64,000 nucleotides of DNA from DASRAJ01 sp035638255 (GTDB lineage: Bacteria; Bacteroidota; Bacteroidia; Chitinophagales; UBA10324). Under the pieces are notes generated by a model. It was not told the DNA's origin. It searched no databases and saw only the letters and a program-made list of their open reading frames with translations. How positions within the stretch are numbered: position 1 is the first letter of the stretch; each line of letters starts with the position of its first letter. A program made the position numbers and the translations under genes. The DNA lies in the NCBI GenBank assembly GCA_035638255.1, contig DASRAJ010000164.1:1-64000 (forward strand), written 5' to 3'. Below, piece by piece: positions 36,918 to 45,482 of this stretch.

Positions 36918-37865
36918 ATGAAAAAGATCTTTTTCTTCCTGCTTTGCTTTCAATTGTTCATCTCCTTTAATCTTTCAGCACAATCCTCCATCAATCGCTT
37001 CCTCACTCCTGCTGATTCTTTCAACAAGCATCGCACAATCATCGTCACTGCAAGCTGGGCAGGAATTTACGGAGGAACTCTGATCGGTTTGAATCAACTC
37101 TGGTACGCCGATTATCCTCATACTTCATTTCATTTCTTCAATGACAATAATGAATGGCTGCAAATGGATAAGGTTGGTCATGTCTATACTTCATACTTCG
37201 AAAGTGTATGGACAACAGACGCATTGCTGTGGTCCGGCACGAAACCAAACAAAGCTGCCTGGATCGGTGCCGCAACAGGATTTGTTTTTCAAAATACCCT
37301 CGAAGTGTTCGATGGATTTTCTGAGCAGTGGGGAGCATCAGCAGCGGATGTGATTGGAAATGCTCTCGGCGCATCACTCAGCATGTCGCAATATTTATTG
37401 TGGAAAGAACAGAGAATTGAATTCAAGTTTTCTTCCTTCCCGAAAAAATATCCGGCTGAGCTTACTTCCCGGACGTTAACTCTTTTTGGAAGTTCCATTG
37501 CTCAAAACACGCTCAAAGATTACAACGGACAAACGTATTGGCTCTCGGTGAATCCTTCCTCTTTCATTAAGAATTCAGCTTCAAAATTTCCGAAATGGCT
37601 CAACATTGATGTTGGCTACGGAGTAGATGGATTGTTCGGCGGATACAAAAATGTTTGGGATGAAAACGGAGAAGCAGTTGATCGCACTGACATTGCACGC
37701 GTTCGCCAGTTTTATCTTTCACCGGATATTGATTTCACCCGCATCAAAACGAAGTCAGCAACATTGAAAACTTTTTTTTCTCTTCTCAACATCATTAAGG
37801 TTCCTGCGCCGGCACTCGAAATAAATTCGCACGGCTCTTTCCATTTTTATCCCGTTTATTTTTAA
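36918..37865 (+). CDS. DUF2279 / YfiM-like exported protein
   Basis: A 315-residue exported protein (start at MKKIFFFLL; signal ends LSAQ). DUF2279 features include GTLIGLNQLWYADY, FHFFNDNNEWLQMDKVGHVY, ESVWTTDALLWSG and VFDGFSEQWGASAADVIGNALG. These proteins are predicted outer-membrane or periplasmic and have no known role. It follows Uma2 by 12 bases, in one operon with the mutase. Confidence 0.82.
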   Translation: MKKIFFFLLCFQLFISFNLSAQSSINRFLTPADSFNKHRTIIVTASWAGIYGGTLIGLNQLWYADYPHTSFHFFNDNNEWLQMDKVGHVYTSYFESVWTTDALLWSGTKPNKAAWIGAATGFVFQNTLEVFDGFSEQWGASAADVIGNALGASLSMSQYLLWKEQRIEFKFSSFPKKYPAELTSRTLTLFGSSIAQNTLKDYNGQTYWLSVNPSSFIKNSASKFPKWLNIDVGYGVDGLFGGYKNVWDENGEAVDRTDIARVRQFYLSPDIDFTRIKTKSATLKTFFSLLNIIKVPAPALEINSHGSFHFYPVYF

Positions 37866-37886
37866 TCGTCAATTTGAATTGGTGAT

Positions 37887-37894
37887 TACCTTTG
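37887..37894 (+). promoter_or_regulatory. TAnnTTTG promoter box
   Basis: TACCTTTG 22 bp before the M19-like gene, matching the phylum's -7 box. Confidence 0.35.
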
Positions 37895-37915
37895 GAAGCA
37901 TAAACTTCACTTACT

Positions 37916-39601
37916 ATGGAAAATTTTTTTGATTTTCATTGTCATCCAACCCTTAAAGCCGGACTCACTAAAACAGACTGCGTAGGAACCGATGGATGGT
38001 GCGACATTGAATTAGATCGCAGCCAACTGTTGAAGAACCTGCTGGGATCACAGGCACACTTCGGAATTCTGAAGAAGGGAAAATTCAAGTTGGTGATCGC
38101 CAATCTTCATGCTGTGGAACAGGGCTTCGCAAAAAATCTTTTGTTTGAATACTTTATTGAATGGATTATTGACAGTCATCTCGATAGCGAGTTTCTCCAT
38201 TCAGTAGATCAAAATAAACAATCTTATTACGACACCCTGAAACGTGATTATGAATTTCTGACGTCACGCAACACGACCGATCCTCAAAAGTGTTTCAATA
38301 TTGTTCAATCATCAGGCGACATTCATGATGACGAATTGAATGTTGTGCTCGCAGTGGAAGGCGGGCACTGCTTCGACCCCTATTACGCTGAAAATAAGTT
38401 TCCGGAGTTTGAATTTCAGGTTGTAAACGATTATGTAAAAAACTTCCGGGAGTTCAAGAAAGGCAAACGAATTTTTTCACTCACGCTTACACATCTTACC
38501 CCATCGCGCACCAGCACGCATGCATCAGGTGTGCGGTTTCTCGGAGGAGTGGCGGGCGGAAGAAATTTCAAGCCGGCGGGAACTGGTATCACGGAAATAG
38601 GAAAAGCGCTGCTGAAGGAGTGTTATGAACCTGCTGACGGCGGGTACAGGGTGCTGGTTGATGTCAAGCACATGAGCATGAGTGCACGGGAGCAATTCTA
38701 TAAGATGCGTCAGGATAACGGTTGGGAAAACTTTCCAATCATCGGTACGCACATGGGAGTTTCCGGCGTGAGTGAGTATATTATTTACGGCGTAAAGAAA
38801 CCGTTTTGGAACAGCGGCGATGGACATCCTGCTGTTCCCGTTCGTATGTATTCCAAAGCCGGATTCAGTTATAAAGATGCACAGGGAAGAAAATATCAGA
38901 CGATGTTTAATCCGTGGACCATTAGCCTGTATGATAGAGACATCATTGAGATTCTCAGGAGCGGTGGCCTGATTGGGGTGAGCCTGGATAAAAGAATTGT
39001 CGGCTATGGAGAAATCTTCAATGAATTTTTCAGCAAGGATGAATTTGATGACTACATTAAGCCAAAGATTGATCAGCCTTCTGATGATGTGATTGGAATT
39101 GATTTCGCAGTGGGCAGCCAGGATAACAATATCGGGGTTTCACCATTGACGGAAGACCGGAGCAAGATGCTTCTTGAACTTGCTCATCAAACTCCTAACA
39201 TTTATTTCCTTGCGAATAATATACTGCACATCATTCGGGTGGGCTTGCAAAATAATATTGATGATGTCTGGAGTCACGTATGTATTGGCAGCGATCTCGA
39301 TGGATTGATTGAGCCAATCTGCAAATCCAATATTGCGGCCGGACAGATCAACACTGATATATATTCAGCCGCTGATTATGATCAGTTGGCAACTGATCTT
39401 ACTGAAGCGCTTCGCAACCTTATTGAATCGCATGGCGGTATGGCAGCATTTGCCGTCCCCGGCACTGATATTAACCTGGCTGTGGAGATGCTGATGAGTA
39501 AAAATGGGTTGAACTTTGTTTCAACATGGCTGGCAAAGCTCGAGAGTGGTGTTGACCGACCTCATCCAACTGAGCCCGAGATTTCACAAGCAGGCACTTA
39601 A
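37916..39601 (+). CDS. Membrane dipeptidase (M19)-like metallohydrolase
   Basis: A 561-residue amidohydrolase-fold protein resembling renal dipeptidase (M19). Metal-site blocks in order: FFDFHCHP at the start, LAVEGGHCFD, LTHLTPSRTSTHASG, DVKHMSMSARE, IIGTHMGVSGVS, and the C-terminal CIGSDLDGL. It is longer than usual M19 enzymes (about 400 residues), with insertions around residues 50-140 and 300-400. No signal peptide, so it is probably cytoplasmic. Substrate unknown. Confidence 0.78.
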   Translation: MENFFDFHCHPTLKAGLTKTDCVGTDGWCDIELDRSQLLKNLLGSQAHFGILKKGKFKLVIANLHAVEQGFAKNLLFEYFIEWIIDSHLDSEFLHSVDQNKQSYYDTLKRDYEFLTSRNTTDPQKCFNIVQSSGDIHDDELNVVLAVEGGHCFDPYYAENKFPEFEFQVVNDYVKNFREFKKGKRIFSLTLTHLTPSRTSTHASGVRFLGGVAGGRNFKPAGTGITEIGKALLKECYEPADGGYRVLVDVKHMSMSAREQFYKMRQDNGWENFPIIGTHMGVSGVSEYIIYGVKKPFWNSGDGHPAVPVRMYSKAGFSYKDAQGRKYQTMFNPWTISLYDRDIIEILRSGGLIGVSLDKRIVGYGEIFNEFFSKDEFDDYIKPKIDQPSDDVIGIDFAVGSQDNNIGVSPLTEDRSKMLLELAHQTPNIYFLANNILHIIRVGLQNNIDDVWSHVCIGSDLDGLIEPICKSNIAAGQINTDIYSAADYDQLATDLTEALRNLIESHGGMAAFAVPGTDINLAVEMLMSKNGLNFVSTWLAKLESGVDRPHPTEPEISQAGT

Positions 39602-39752
39602 AGTTTCACAGCCCGGAAGCGTGAATGCATTTTTCACTTTGCTGGCAATAACTGTGATGTGAATGGAATCCTGGCTATACTTTGTGAGAAATCGAAAGCA
39701 GGAAAAGTTGATACTGTAATCTAAATCTCATTATGTGATTCTATTTTAGTGA

Positions 39753-39760
39753 TACTTTTG
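39753..39760 (+). promoter_or_regulatory. TAnnTTTG promoter box
   Basis: TACTTTTG eight bases before the start codon of the small gene; this close spacing suggests a leader only a few bases long or a later start. Confidence 0.3.
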
Positions 39761-39767
39761 AAGTCAC

Positions 39768-40019
39768 ATGAGCGAAAAAAAGAAACTTGTTTTTGCGACT
39801 CTGGAAAATCAGGGTGATGATTTGCTAAAGTATTCCAGAAGCCTTACCCCGCATGAGCGGCTGAGGGTTCTATATGAACTTCAAATGTTCGCGCAACACT
39901 TCAGAAAAGCTTCCCCTCAAGAAGAAGACAAACGCGTTAGGGTTTACCAAATCAGGAAGGGCGAATCACTAAATGAATTCTATAGACGAGTTGACCATGA
40001 GCAACGAGTTATTTCCTGA
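39768..40019 (+). CDS. Small partner protein of a nucleotidyltransferase module
   Basis: An 83-residue protein with SLTPHERLRVLYELQMFAQHF, the pattern of small proteins encoded immediately before stand-alone nucleotidyltransferases in Bacteroidota. Its 3' end overlaps the nucleotidyltransferase fragment by 47 bases, the usual layout of this pair. With the partner broken it may no longer have a function. Confidence 0.5.
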   Translation: MSEKKKLVFATLENQGDDLLKYSRSLTPHERLRVLYELQMFAQHFRKASPQEEDKRVRVYQIRKGESLNEFYRRVDHEQRVIS

Positions 40020-40228
40020 TCCCTACCTTTCATTTATCAAGTTGCTCAATAAGCACCAAGTAGCTTATTTGATTGTCGGTGGATATACAGTGAACTTTCA
40101 TGGCTACAACAGAACGACGGTTGACATGGATGTTTGGGTAGATGCATCTGAAAGATTTACTTCGTAACAAACTTCTTTCAGCGCGCCACAAAGATTTGGA
40201 CGATTACGAAAAGCTCACATACGAGTAG
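39973..40228 (+). pseudogene. Broken nucleotidyltransferase with internal deletion
   Basis: The first 64 codons show a nucleotidyltransferase (AbiEii/MNT-like) start: FIKLLNKHQVAYLIVGGYTV, then YNRTTVDMDVWVD, giving the GG and DMD metal motif. The frame then stops. One frame over, bases 40142-40228 encode LKDLLRNKLLSARHKDLDDYEKL, the usual C-terminal end of this family. About 60-70 residues between them are missing and the frame is shifted, so this is an internal deletion, not a short gene. Confidence 0.75.
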
Positions 40229-40267
40229 AAAAACTCCGCATCATATCTTCACACAAAAATTTTTCTC

Positions 40268-42316
40268 ATGAACAAAAAACTTACTCTCTCTCTCTTCTTT
40301 TTGCTTTCCCTTTCTACCCTCTCCTATTCGCAAACCCCCCTCACTCCGGAACTACTCTGGAAATTAGGAAGAGTAAATCCTGAAATGGTGACTGCCGATC
40401 ATCAAAACCTGATTTACGGAGTTACTTATTATGACATGGCTGCAAACAAAGGAGAGGGAAATCTTTATTCAATTCCTCTTGGCGGAGGACTTCCCAAACA
40501 AATTACCAAAACCGGGGGTGCGTCAAACGTCGTTACCACGCCCACCGGAAAAATGGGATACCTGTATCAGGGTCAATACTGGGAATCGAATTGGGATGGC
40601 ACAAAGCCCAAACAAATTTCTCACACCGATGGCGACATCAGCCTCCTGAAATTTTCTTCCGACGGAAAATATTTATTGTACGCACAGGATGTAAAAGTGG
40701 CCACTACGTATCATGATCGCTATCCCGATCTTGACAAAGCCAATGCTCATGAGGCGGATGATCTCATGTATCGCCACTGGAATGTTTGGGAAGATGGAAA
40801 TTTCAGTCACATATTTTATGCTTCCTATTACAACGGAGTAATCACAGATGCGAAAGATATTATGCAGGGTGAGCCGTACGATTGCCCGCAGCAGCCCATG
40901 GGTGGCGCTGAAGATGTGATCTGGAACGGCGCAGGTGATGGCATCATCTACGTTTGCAAAAAACTTTCGGGTAAGGAATACGCTGTGAGCACGAATACGG
41001 ATTTGTATTTCTACAGCATTGCCACGGGGAAAACACAGGTCCTCACTACTGAACTGAAAGGTTATGATACGCAACCTATGATGTCACCAAAGGGGATTTT
41101 TATCGCCTGGCTGAGCCAGGCGCGTAACGGATATGAGGCAGACAAAAACAACATCTACATCGGTGATCTGTATGCTGGAAAAGTCTGGAACATCACCAAA
41201 GACTGGAATGAAACCGTTGAATCATTTCGCTGGTCGAACGACGGACAGAAAATTTATTTCCTCGCTGTTAAGGACGGCACCGAGCAGTTGTTTGAAATTC
41301 CATTGCAAAGTGATTACAGCTTAGTAAAAACTTCCGACATCAAACAAATCACAGAAGGTGTTTTTGATATCAACGGATTGGTCGAACAGGTTGATGATGC
41401 AGGAACAAGCTGGATGATTGCAACGAAAGCAGACATGAATCATGCAGCAGAGATTGTTCGCATCAACTTAGGCCCAAAAGAGATTCAGCAGATCACTCAA
41501 ATAAATACAATTGCGTATGGTGCGATCAAAATGAGTAAGATTGATCAAGTATGGGTGAAGACAACAGATGGAAAACAAATGCTCACATGGGTGATCTATC
41601 CTCCTGATTTTAATCCGGACACAAAATATCCTGCACTACTCTACTGCCAGGGCGGACCGCAAGGTGCACTCTCGCAGTTTTATTCTTTCCGCTGGAACTT
41701 TCAGTTGATGGCTGCGAATGGTTACGTGATTATTGCTCCGTGCCGGAGAGGTGTGCCGGGCTTTGGTCATGAATGGGAAGAAGCAATCAGCACCGATTGG
41801 GGTGGGCAGGCGATTCGCGATTACCTGAGTGCCTTCGATTCTATTTCGCAGTGGAAGTTCATTGATAAGAATCGTTGCGGCGTTGTAGGAGCAAGTTACG
41901 GGGGCTACAGTGCCTACATGCTTGAAGGGCAGAACAACGGACGATTCAAAACTTTCATTGCCCACTGCGGCGTCTTTGATCTGAAAGCGATGTACAACTC
42001 CACAGAAGAAATCTGGTTCACCAACTTCGATCTCGGCGGACCATGGTGGAATTCTCCGCAGCCAAAAAGTTATACCGAAAGTGATCCGATGAATTTCATT
42101 GACAAATGGAACGCACCGATCATGATCGTTTCAGGCGAAAAAGACTACCGCATTCCTTACACGCAGTCACTCGAAGCATTTCAGATTTGTCAACTGAAGG
42201 GAATTAAAAGCCGCTTACTTGTTTTTCCGGATGAAGGACATTGGGTATCGAAGGCGCAGGACGGATTGCTGTGGCAGCGGGAATTTTATCGTTGGTTGGG
42301 GGAAACGTTGAGGTGA
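40268..42316 (+). CDS. S9 family serine peptidase (prolyl oligopeptidase/DPP-like)
   Basis: A 682-residue exported peptidase: signal peptide ending TLSYSQ, an N-terminal beta-propeller (about 25-415) and a C-terminal alpha/beta hydrolase domain. Catalytic residues: Ser543 in GVVGASYGGYSAY, Asp626 in VSGEKDYRIPY, His658 in DEGHWVS. It should cleave short peptides in the periplasm or outside the cell. Full length for the family. Confidence 0.92.
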   Translation: MNKKLTLSLFFLLSLSTLSYSQTPLTPELLWKLGRVNPEMVTADHQNLIYGVTYYDMAANKGEGNLYSIPLGGGLPKQITKTGGASNVVTTPTGKMGYLYQGQYWESNWDGTKPKQISHTDGDISLLKFSSDGKYLLYAQDVKVATTYHDRYPDLDKANAHEADDLMYRHWNVWEDGNFSHIFYASYYNGVITDAKDIMQGEPYDCPQQPMGGAEDVIWNGAGDGIIYVCKKLSGKEYAVSTNTDLYFYSIATGKTQVLTTELKGYDTQPMMSPKGIFIAWLSQARNGYEADKNNIYIGDLYAGKVWNITKDWNETVESFRWSNDGQKIYFLAVKDGTEQLFEIPLQSDYSLVKTSDIKQITEGVFDINGLVEQVDDAGTSWMIATKADMNHAAEIVRINLGPKEIQQITQINTIAYGAIKMSKIDQVWVKTTDGKQMLTWVIYPPDFNPDTKYPALLYCQGGPQGALSQFYSFRWNFQLMAANGYVIIAPCRRGVPGFGHEWEEAISTDWGGQAIRDYLSAFDSISQWKFIDKNRCGVVGASYGGYSAYMLEGQNNGRFKTFIAHCGVFDLKAMYNSTEEIWFTNFDLGGPWWNSPQPKSYTESDPMNFIDKWNAPIMIVSGEKDYRIPYTQSLEAFQICQLKGIKSRLLVFPDEGHWVSKAQDGLLWQREFYRWLGETLR

Positions 42317-42554
42317 TTTAGGAGTGGTGTTTTATGTCTGTACAATAATAATTGAGAAGAAAATTTCTTACACTTCATTTTAACTCTTCATACATTGTTC
42401 ACTCTGTCCTGATTTTAACCTAAGTAATTAACATTTTCCTTATTAGAACTTACAGAACCCTTGATACGATTTGATTTCAGGAAGGTTGAAAAAAAAATAA
42501 GGCAACACCCTATAATACTAAGAAACGACTACTGTACATTTGTAGAAAGAAAGA

Positions 42555-42625
42555 AGCCTGCCACAGATTCGAACTGCGATCTAACTTTAAGGACAAGTTG
42601 CTTTTTCCAATTAAGCTAGCAGGCT
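42555..42625 (-). tRNA. tRNA-like gene, anticodon CCU (Arg-like), atypical
   Basis: On the minus strand a cloverleaf can be folded: acceptor AGCCTGC with GCAGGCT (7/7 pairs), T at position 8, D-arm GCTT/AAGC with GG in the loop, anticodon stem AACTT/AAGTT with loop GTCCTTA, T-arm CGCAG/CTGTG with loop TTCGAAT. The anticodon would be CCU (AGG codon). Odd points: no base 26, U at position 37 where a purine is usual, no encoded CCA, and an intrinsic terminator that faces the opposite direction. It may be a real but divergent tRNA, a decayed one, or part of a plus-strand RNA. Confidence 0.6.
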
Positions 42626-42633
42626 TTGAAGAG

Positions 42634-42656
42634 AAGCCCCTTTACGAGAGGGGCTT
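42634..42656 (+). terminator. Intrinsic terminator reading on the plus strand
   Basis: AAGCCCC / GGGGCTT stem with a nine-base loop followed by TCTTCG. The T-richer side is on the plus strand, placing it after the tRNA-like sequence when that is read in antisense. Confidence 0.6.
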
Positions 42657-42921
42657 TCTTCGTATACAAAAGTACCGAGAAGGTGATTCCTCGCAGGTAA
42701 AAACGGAATAAAAAGTTTTGCACAAGAATTCTCAACACATTGTGAGAAAGCCCATTCAATCTACTTGATTATGTGGTGGGAATTACAATTCGCATTTGCA
42801 TGTGGAATTTTTGAATTAAATATTCTGGAGTACTAACCTAGTAGGCGTTTAAGCGGTATTAGATTTTCTTTCTTTCCTCCAAATAATGTACAGGCAATGA
42901 TCTCAATGAGTCAATACCAGG

Positions 42922-42952
42922 TTTATAATCGATTTCAATAAAATTATCTTTG
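42922..42952 (+). promoter_or_regulatory. Bacteroidota-type promoter for kptA
   Basis: TTTA, 19 bases, then TATCTTTG: a near-consensus TTTG-N19-TAnnTTTG promoter about 70 bp before the KptA start. Confidence 0.5.
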
Positions 42953-43022
42953 CTTAAACAATCTTTTTTGCACACAGCTTTGACAATAAGTTTTGTCAGT
43001 GGTTAGGTGAACCGCTAAAGCA

Positions 43023-43613
43023 ATGCAGCTGACAAAAAATGAAGCAGTAAAATTTTTTGAAGTGATCACAGAAAAAGAAACTATCCGCATCAGTAAATTC
43101 CTAAGTCTCGTACTACGCCATCAGCCGGAAGAGATTGGAATTTCATTGGATGAAAACGGATGGACGGATGTGAAAACTCTTATTGAAAAATGTAACGGCT
43201 CAGGTGTTCATTTTGACTTTGAAATTTTAAAGTTTGTGGTGGACACTAATAGCAAGAAGAGGTTTTCATTCAATGAATCGTACTCAAGGATAAGAGCTAG
43301 TCAAGGTCATTCTGTTGATGTGGATCTGAATCTTGCACCCAAAATCCCTCCTGAAATTCTCTATCATGGCACTGGCGAAAAATCTACAGATGCAATTCTT
43401 TCTCATGGACTACAGAAAATGAATCGCCACCATGTTCATTTGAGTGCCGATAAGGAAACCGCTTTGAAGGTTGGACAGCGTCATGGCAAGCCTGTGATTT
43501 TCGAAGTAGCAGCAAGTGCAATGCATAACGAGGGAATAATTTTCTATCAATCTGACAATGGAGTATGGCTTACTGATTCAATTGATGTTCGATTCCTGAA
43601 AGTGTTGGAGTAA
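43023..43613 (+). CDS. kptA: RNA 2'-phosphotransferase (Tpt1/KptA)
   Basis: A 196-residue NAD+-dependent enzyme that moves an RNA 2'-phosphate to NAD+, giving nicotinamide and ADP-ribose 1'',2''-cyclic phosphate. Diagnostic blocks: ISKFLSLVLRHQPEEIG (with the catalytic RH pair), GWTDVKTLI, ILYHGTG, MNRHHVHLSAD, VIFEVAASAM and FYQSDNGVWLTD. It converges on the NAD+ salvage operon with only four bases between the stops, which fits a link to ADP-ribose handling. Confidence 0.92.
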   Translation: MQLTKNEAVKFFEVITEKETIRISKFLSLVLRHQPEEIGISLDENGWTDVKTLIEKCNGSGVHFDFEILKFVVDTNSKKRFSFNESYSRIRASQGHSVDVDLNLAPKIPPEILYHGTGEKSTDAILSHGLQKMNRHHVHLSADKETALKVGQRHGKPVIFEVAASAMHNEGIIFYQSDNGVWLTDSIDVRFLKVLE

Positions 43614-43617
43614 GGGT

Positions 43618-44520
43618 TCAAATATTCTCTGCAATCAGTGACGCCACAGACTTCACCTTCACAAAGTCACCGGCAAATTTCAACACGGCAGGATGCGTGT
43701 TGGTACAAATAATTTGTTTGATGAATCCGCAACGCTTTAATTTCTCACAGGCACCTGAAACGAACAAGCCATGAGTAGCAATAACACTCACTTCTGTTGC
43801 ACCGGCTTGTGTGTAAGCTCTCGCGGCGTTGATGAGTGAACCACCCGTGCGAATCATATCATCGTACAAGATCACTTTTTTCTGTTTTACATCGGCGCTG
43901 ATGTTCAGCACTTTGGTTTCTTCACCGCTGATTCTTCTTTTCAGAATGAACGCTGCATTCACACCTAAATCATTTGCGAGTGATTCAACCCATTTGGCTC
44001 TTCCCGCATCAGTGCTTCCGAGAATGAAATCATTACCACCCATTTCCCTTGCAGCTTCGAGAATAATTTTTTTGCAATAGAGATGCATTGCATGCGTATC
44101 GTTTTCAAAATAGTGAGGGATGCCTTCGGAATGAATATCCATAAGAACCACTTTATTTCCTTCCGGAGTTTTGGGGATGGAAGAAATTAATCGCGCCCTG
44201 TACTTCGCAGTTACTGCTTCTCCATACCTGAGTGCACGCTCCATCGTCGAGTATCCGAAAAAAGGAATTACCATCGTGAGACTTTTTGCTCCATACATGG
44301 TAATTGCAGAAGCAAGATCGTACAACTCCAGTGTATCGGCTTCTGAAATAGTGCCGCCAATAATGGCAACATCTCTTCCTTCAACATTCGAAACAAGTCT
44401 CAAATACTCCTCGCCATCAGGAAATTTTTTGAATTCTGTTTTTCCAATTTCAAATTGTTTGAAAGAAGAAAATTCACTTTGGAAGTAGCGATAGTTTTCG
44501 GTGGTGAAGATGATTTTCAT
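43618..44520 (-). CDS. Divergent ribose-phosphate pyrophosphokinase (Prs)-like protein
   Basis: A 300-residue member of the PRPP-synthetase fold. Kept: FPDGEEYLR (33-41), VIPFFGY (84-90), the DIH histidine (130), the KRR pair region (194-196) and ATHGLF. Changed: the ATP flexible loop, normally YARQDRK, is STMERALRYGEAV (91-103), and the sugar-phosphate loop, normally DDMIDTGGT, is DDMIRTGGS (220-228). It is the last gene of the NrtR-controlled operon, overlapping the ADP-ribosylglycohydrolase gene by four bases. It may make PRPP for the nicotinamide phosphoribosyltransferase, or act on a related phosphoribosyl compound such as ADP-ribose; a genome should also hold a canonical prs. Confidence 0.8.
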   Translation of the reverse strand: MKIIFTTENYRYFQSEFSSFKQFEIGKTEFKKFPDGEEYLRLVSNVEGRDVAIIGGTISEADTLELYDLASAITMYGAKSLTMVIPFFGYSTMERALRYGEAVTAKYRARLISSIPKTPEGNKVVLMDIHSEGIPHYFENDTHAMHLYCKKIILEAAREMGGNDFILGSTDAGRAKWVESLANDLGVNAAFILKRRISGEETKVLNISADVKQKKVILYDDMIRTGGSLINAARAYTQAGATEVSVIATHGLFVSGACEKLKRCGFIKQIICTNTHPAVLKFAGDFVKVKSVASLIAENI

Positions 44521-45482
44521 TTTGGTGGGTGGGTTTCTTGTTCCATGGAATTATGAAGATGGCTGATCACTTCGTCAATTAAATTTTTCCCTGAAAGTTT
44601 TTCTATCCATTTGTCAGGAATGCCTGAAATGCCATAGTATAATCCTGCTAATCCACCTGCTACCGCTCCGGTGGTGTCAGTATCATCACCAAGGTTTACC
44701 GCTTTTAGAACACAGGATTCGTAATCATCTGAATTCAAAAAGCACCATAAAGATGCTTCGAGCGTATGAAGCGCATAGCCGCTCGAAAGAATTTCGTTCT
44801 CAGATATTGTATGAAATTGCTCACTGAAAATTCTACCAAAAAATTTAAGCTCTTCAGCGTCTTTCACTTTAGATTGAAGCCAGTTTGGAATTGCATTTCT
44901 TAATTCTTCAAAAGCGCTGAATTTATTTTCTCCGTTCATAAGCCGCAGCGCGTATTCAATGTAAATAAAACAACAGGCCACTGACCTCATATGGGCATGT
45001 GTGATGGAAGACACCATTCTAACCGCATCAAAACGATCTTCAATTGAATAATTCTTTATCAAAAATATGAGAGGAAGGATCCGCATCAATGAACCATTTC
45101 CATTAGAGCGCTCACTATCATCACCGGAAAGAGCAGGCTTAATACCTGATTCCAAATTTGATATTGCACTTTGAGTGGTCATACCAATATCGAATGTTTC
45201 GCCGAGGGCTGTCATGTATCCGAAGTTTTGCCAGTTAATAAACCTTCTGGCAAGATCATCAAGGTCAAAACCTGCCGCTATGCATTCGGCTAAACATAAT
45301 GATAAAGCAGTGTCATCACTCCACGTTCCGGCGGGTTGGTGATGAGTTCCTCCACCCTTCATTTCTGTAACGGGGTTTTTCTTCAATTCATTTCTTGAAA
45401 TGAATTCTACAGGAACTCCCAAGGCATCTCCGATGGCAATTCCATAGAGAACACCTTCCATTTGTGATTTGATTTCGCTCAT
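44517..45482 (-). CDS. ADP-ribosylglycohydrolase family protein
   Basis: A 321-residue DraG/ARH-type hydrolase that removes ADP-ribose from proteins or nucleic acids or cleaves related glycosides. Metal-binding acidic pairs: TWSDDTALSL (Asp56-Asp57) and LGDDTDTTGAVAGGLAG near residue 265, with GxxxGDALGVP (about 14-24) before them. It lies in the NAD+ operon with four-base overlaps on both sides, so it probably supplies or removes ADP-ribose for that pathway. Confidence 0.9.
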   Translation of the reverse strand: MSEIKSQMEGVLYGIAIGDALGVPVEFISRNELKKNPVTEMKGGGTHHQPAGTWSDDTALSLCLAECIAAGFDLDDLARRFINWQNFGYMTALGETFDIGMTTQSAISNLESGIKPALSGDDSERSNGNGSLMRILPLIFLIKNYSIEDRFDAVRMVSSITHAHMRSVACCFIYIEYALRLMNGENKFSAFEELRNAIPNWLQSKVKDAEELKFFGRIFSEQFHTISENEILSSGYALHTLEASLWCFLNSDDYESCVLKAVNLGDDTDTTGAVAGGLAGLYYGISGIPDKWIEKLSGKNLIDEVISHLHNSMEQETHPPK

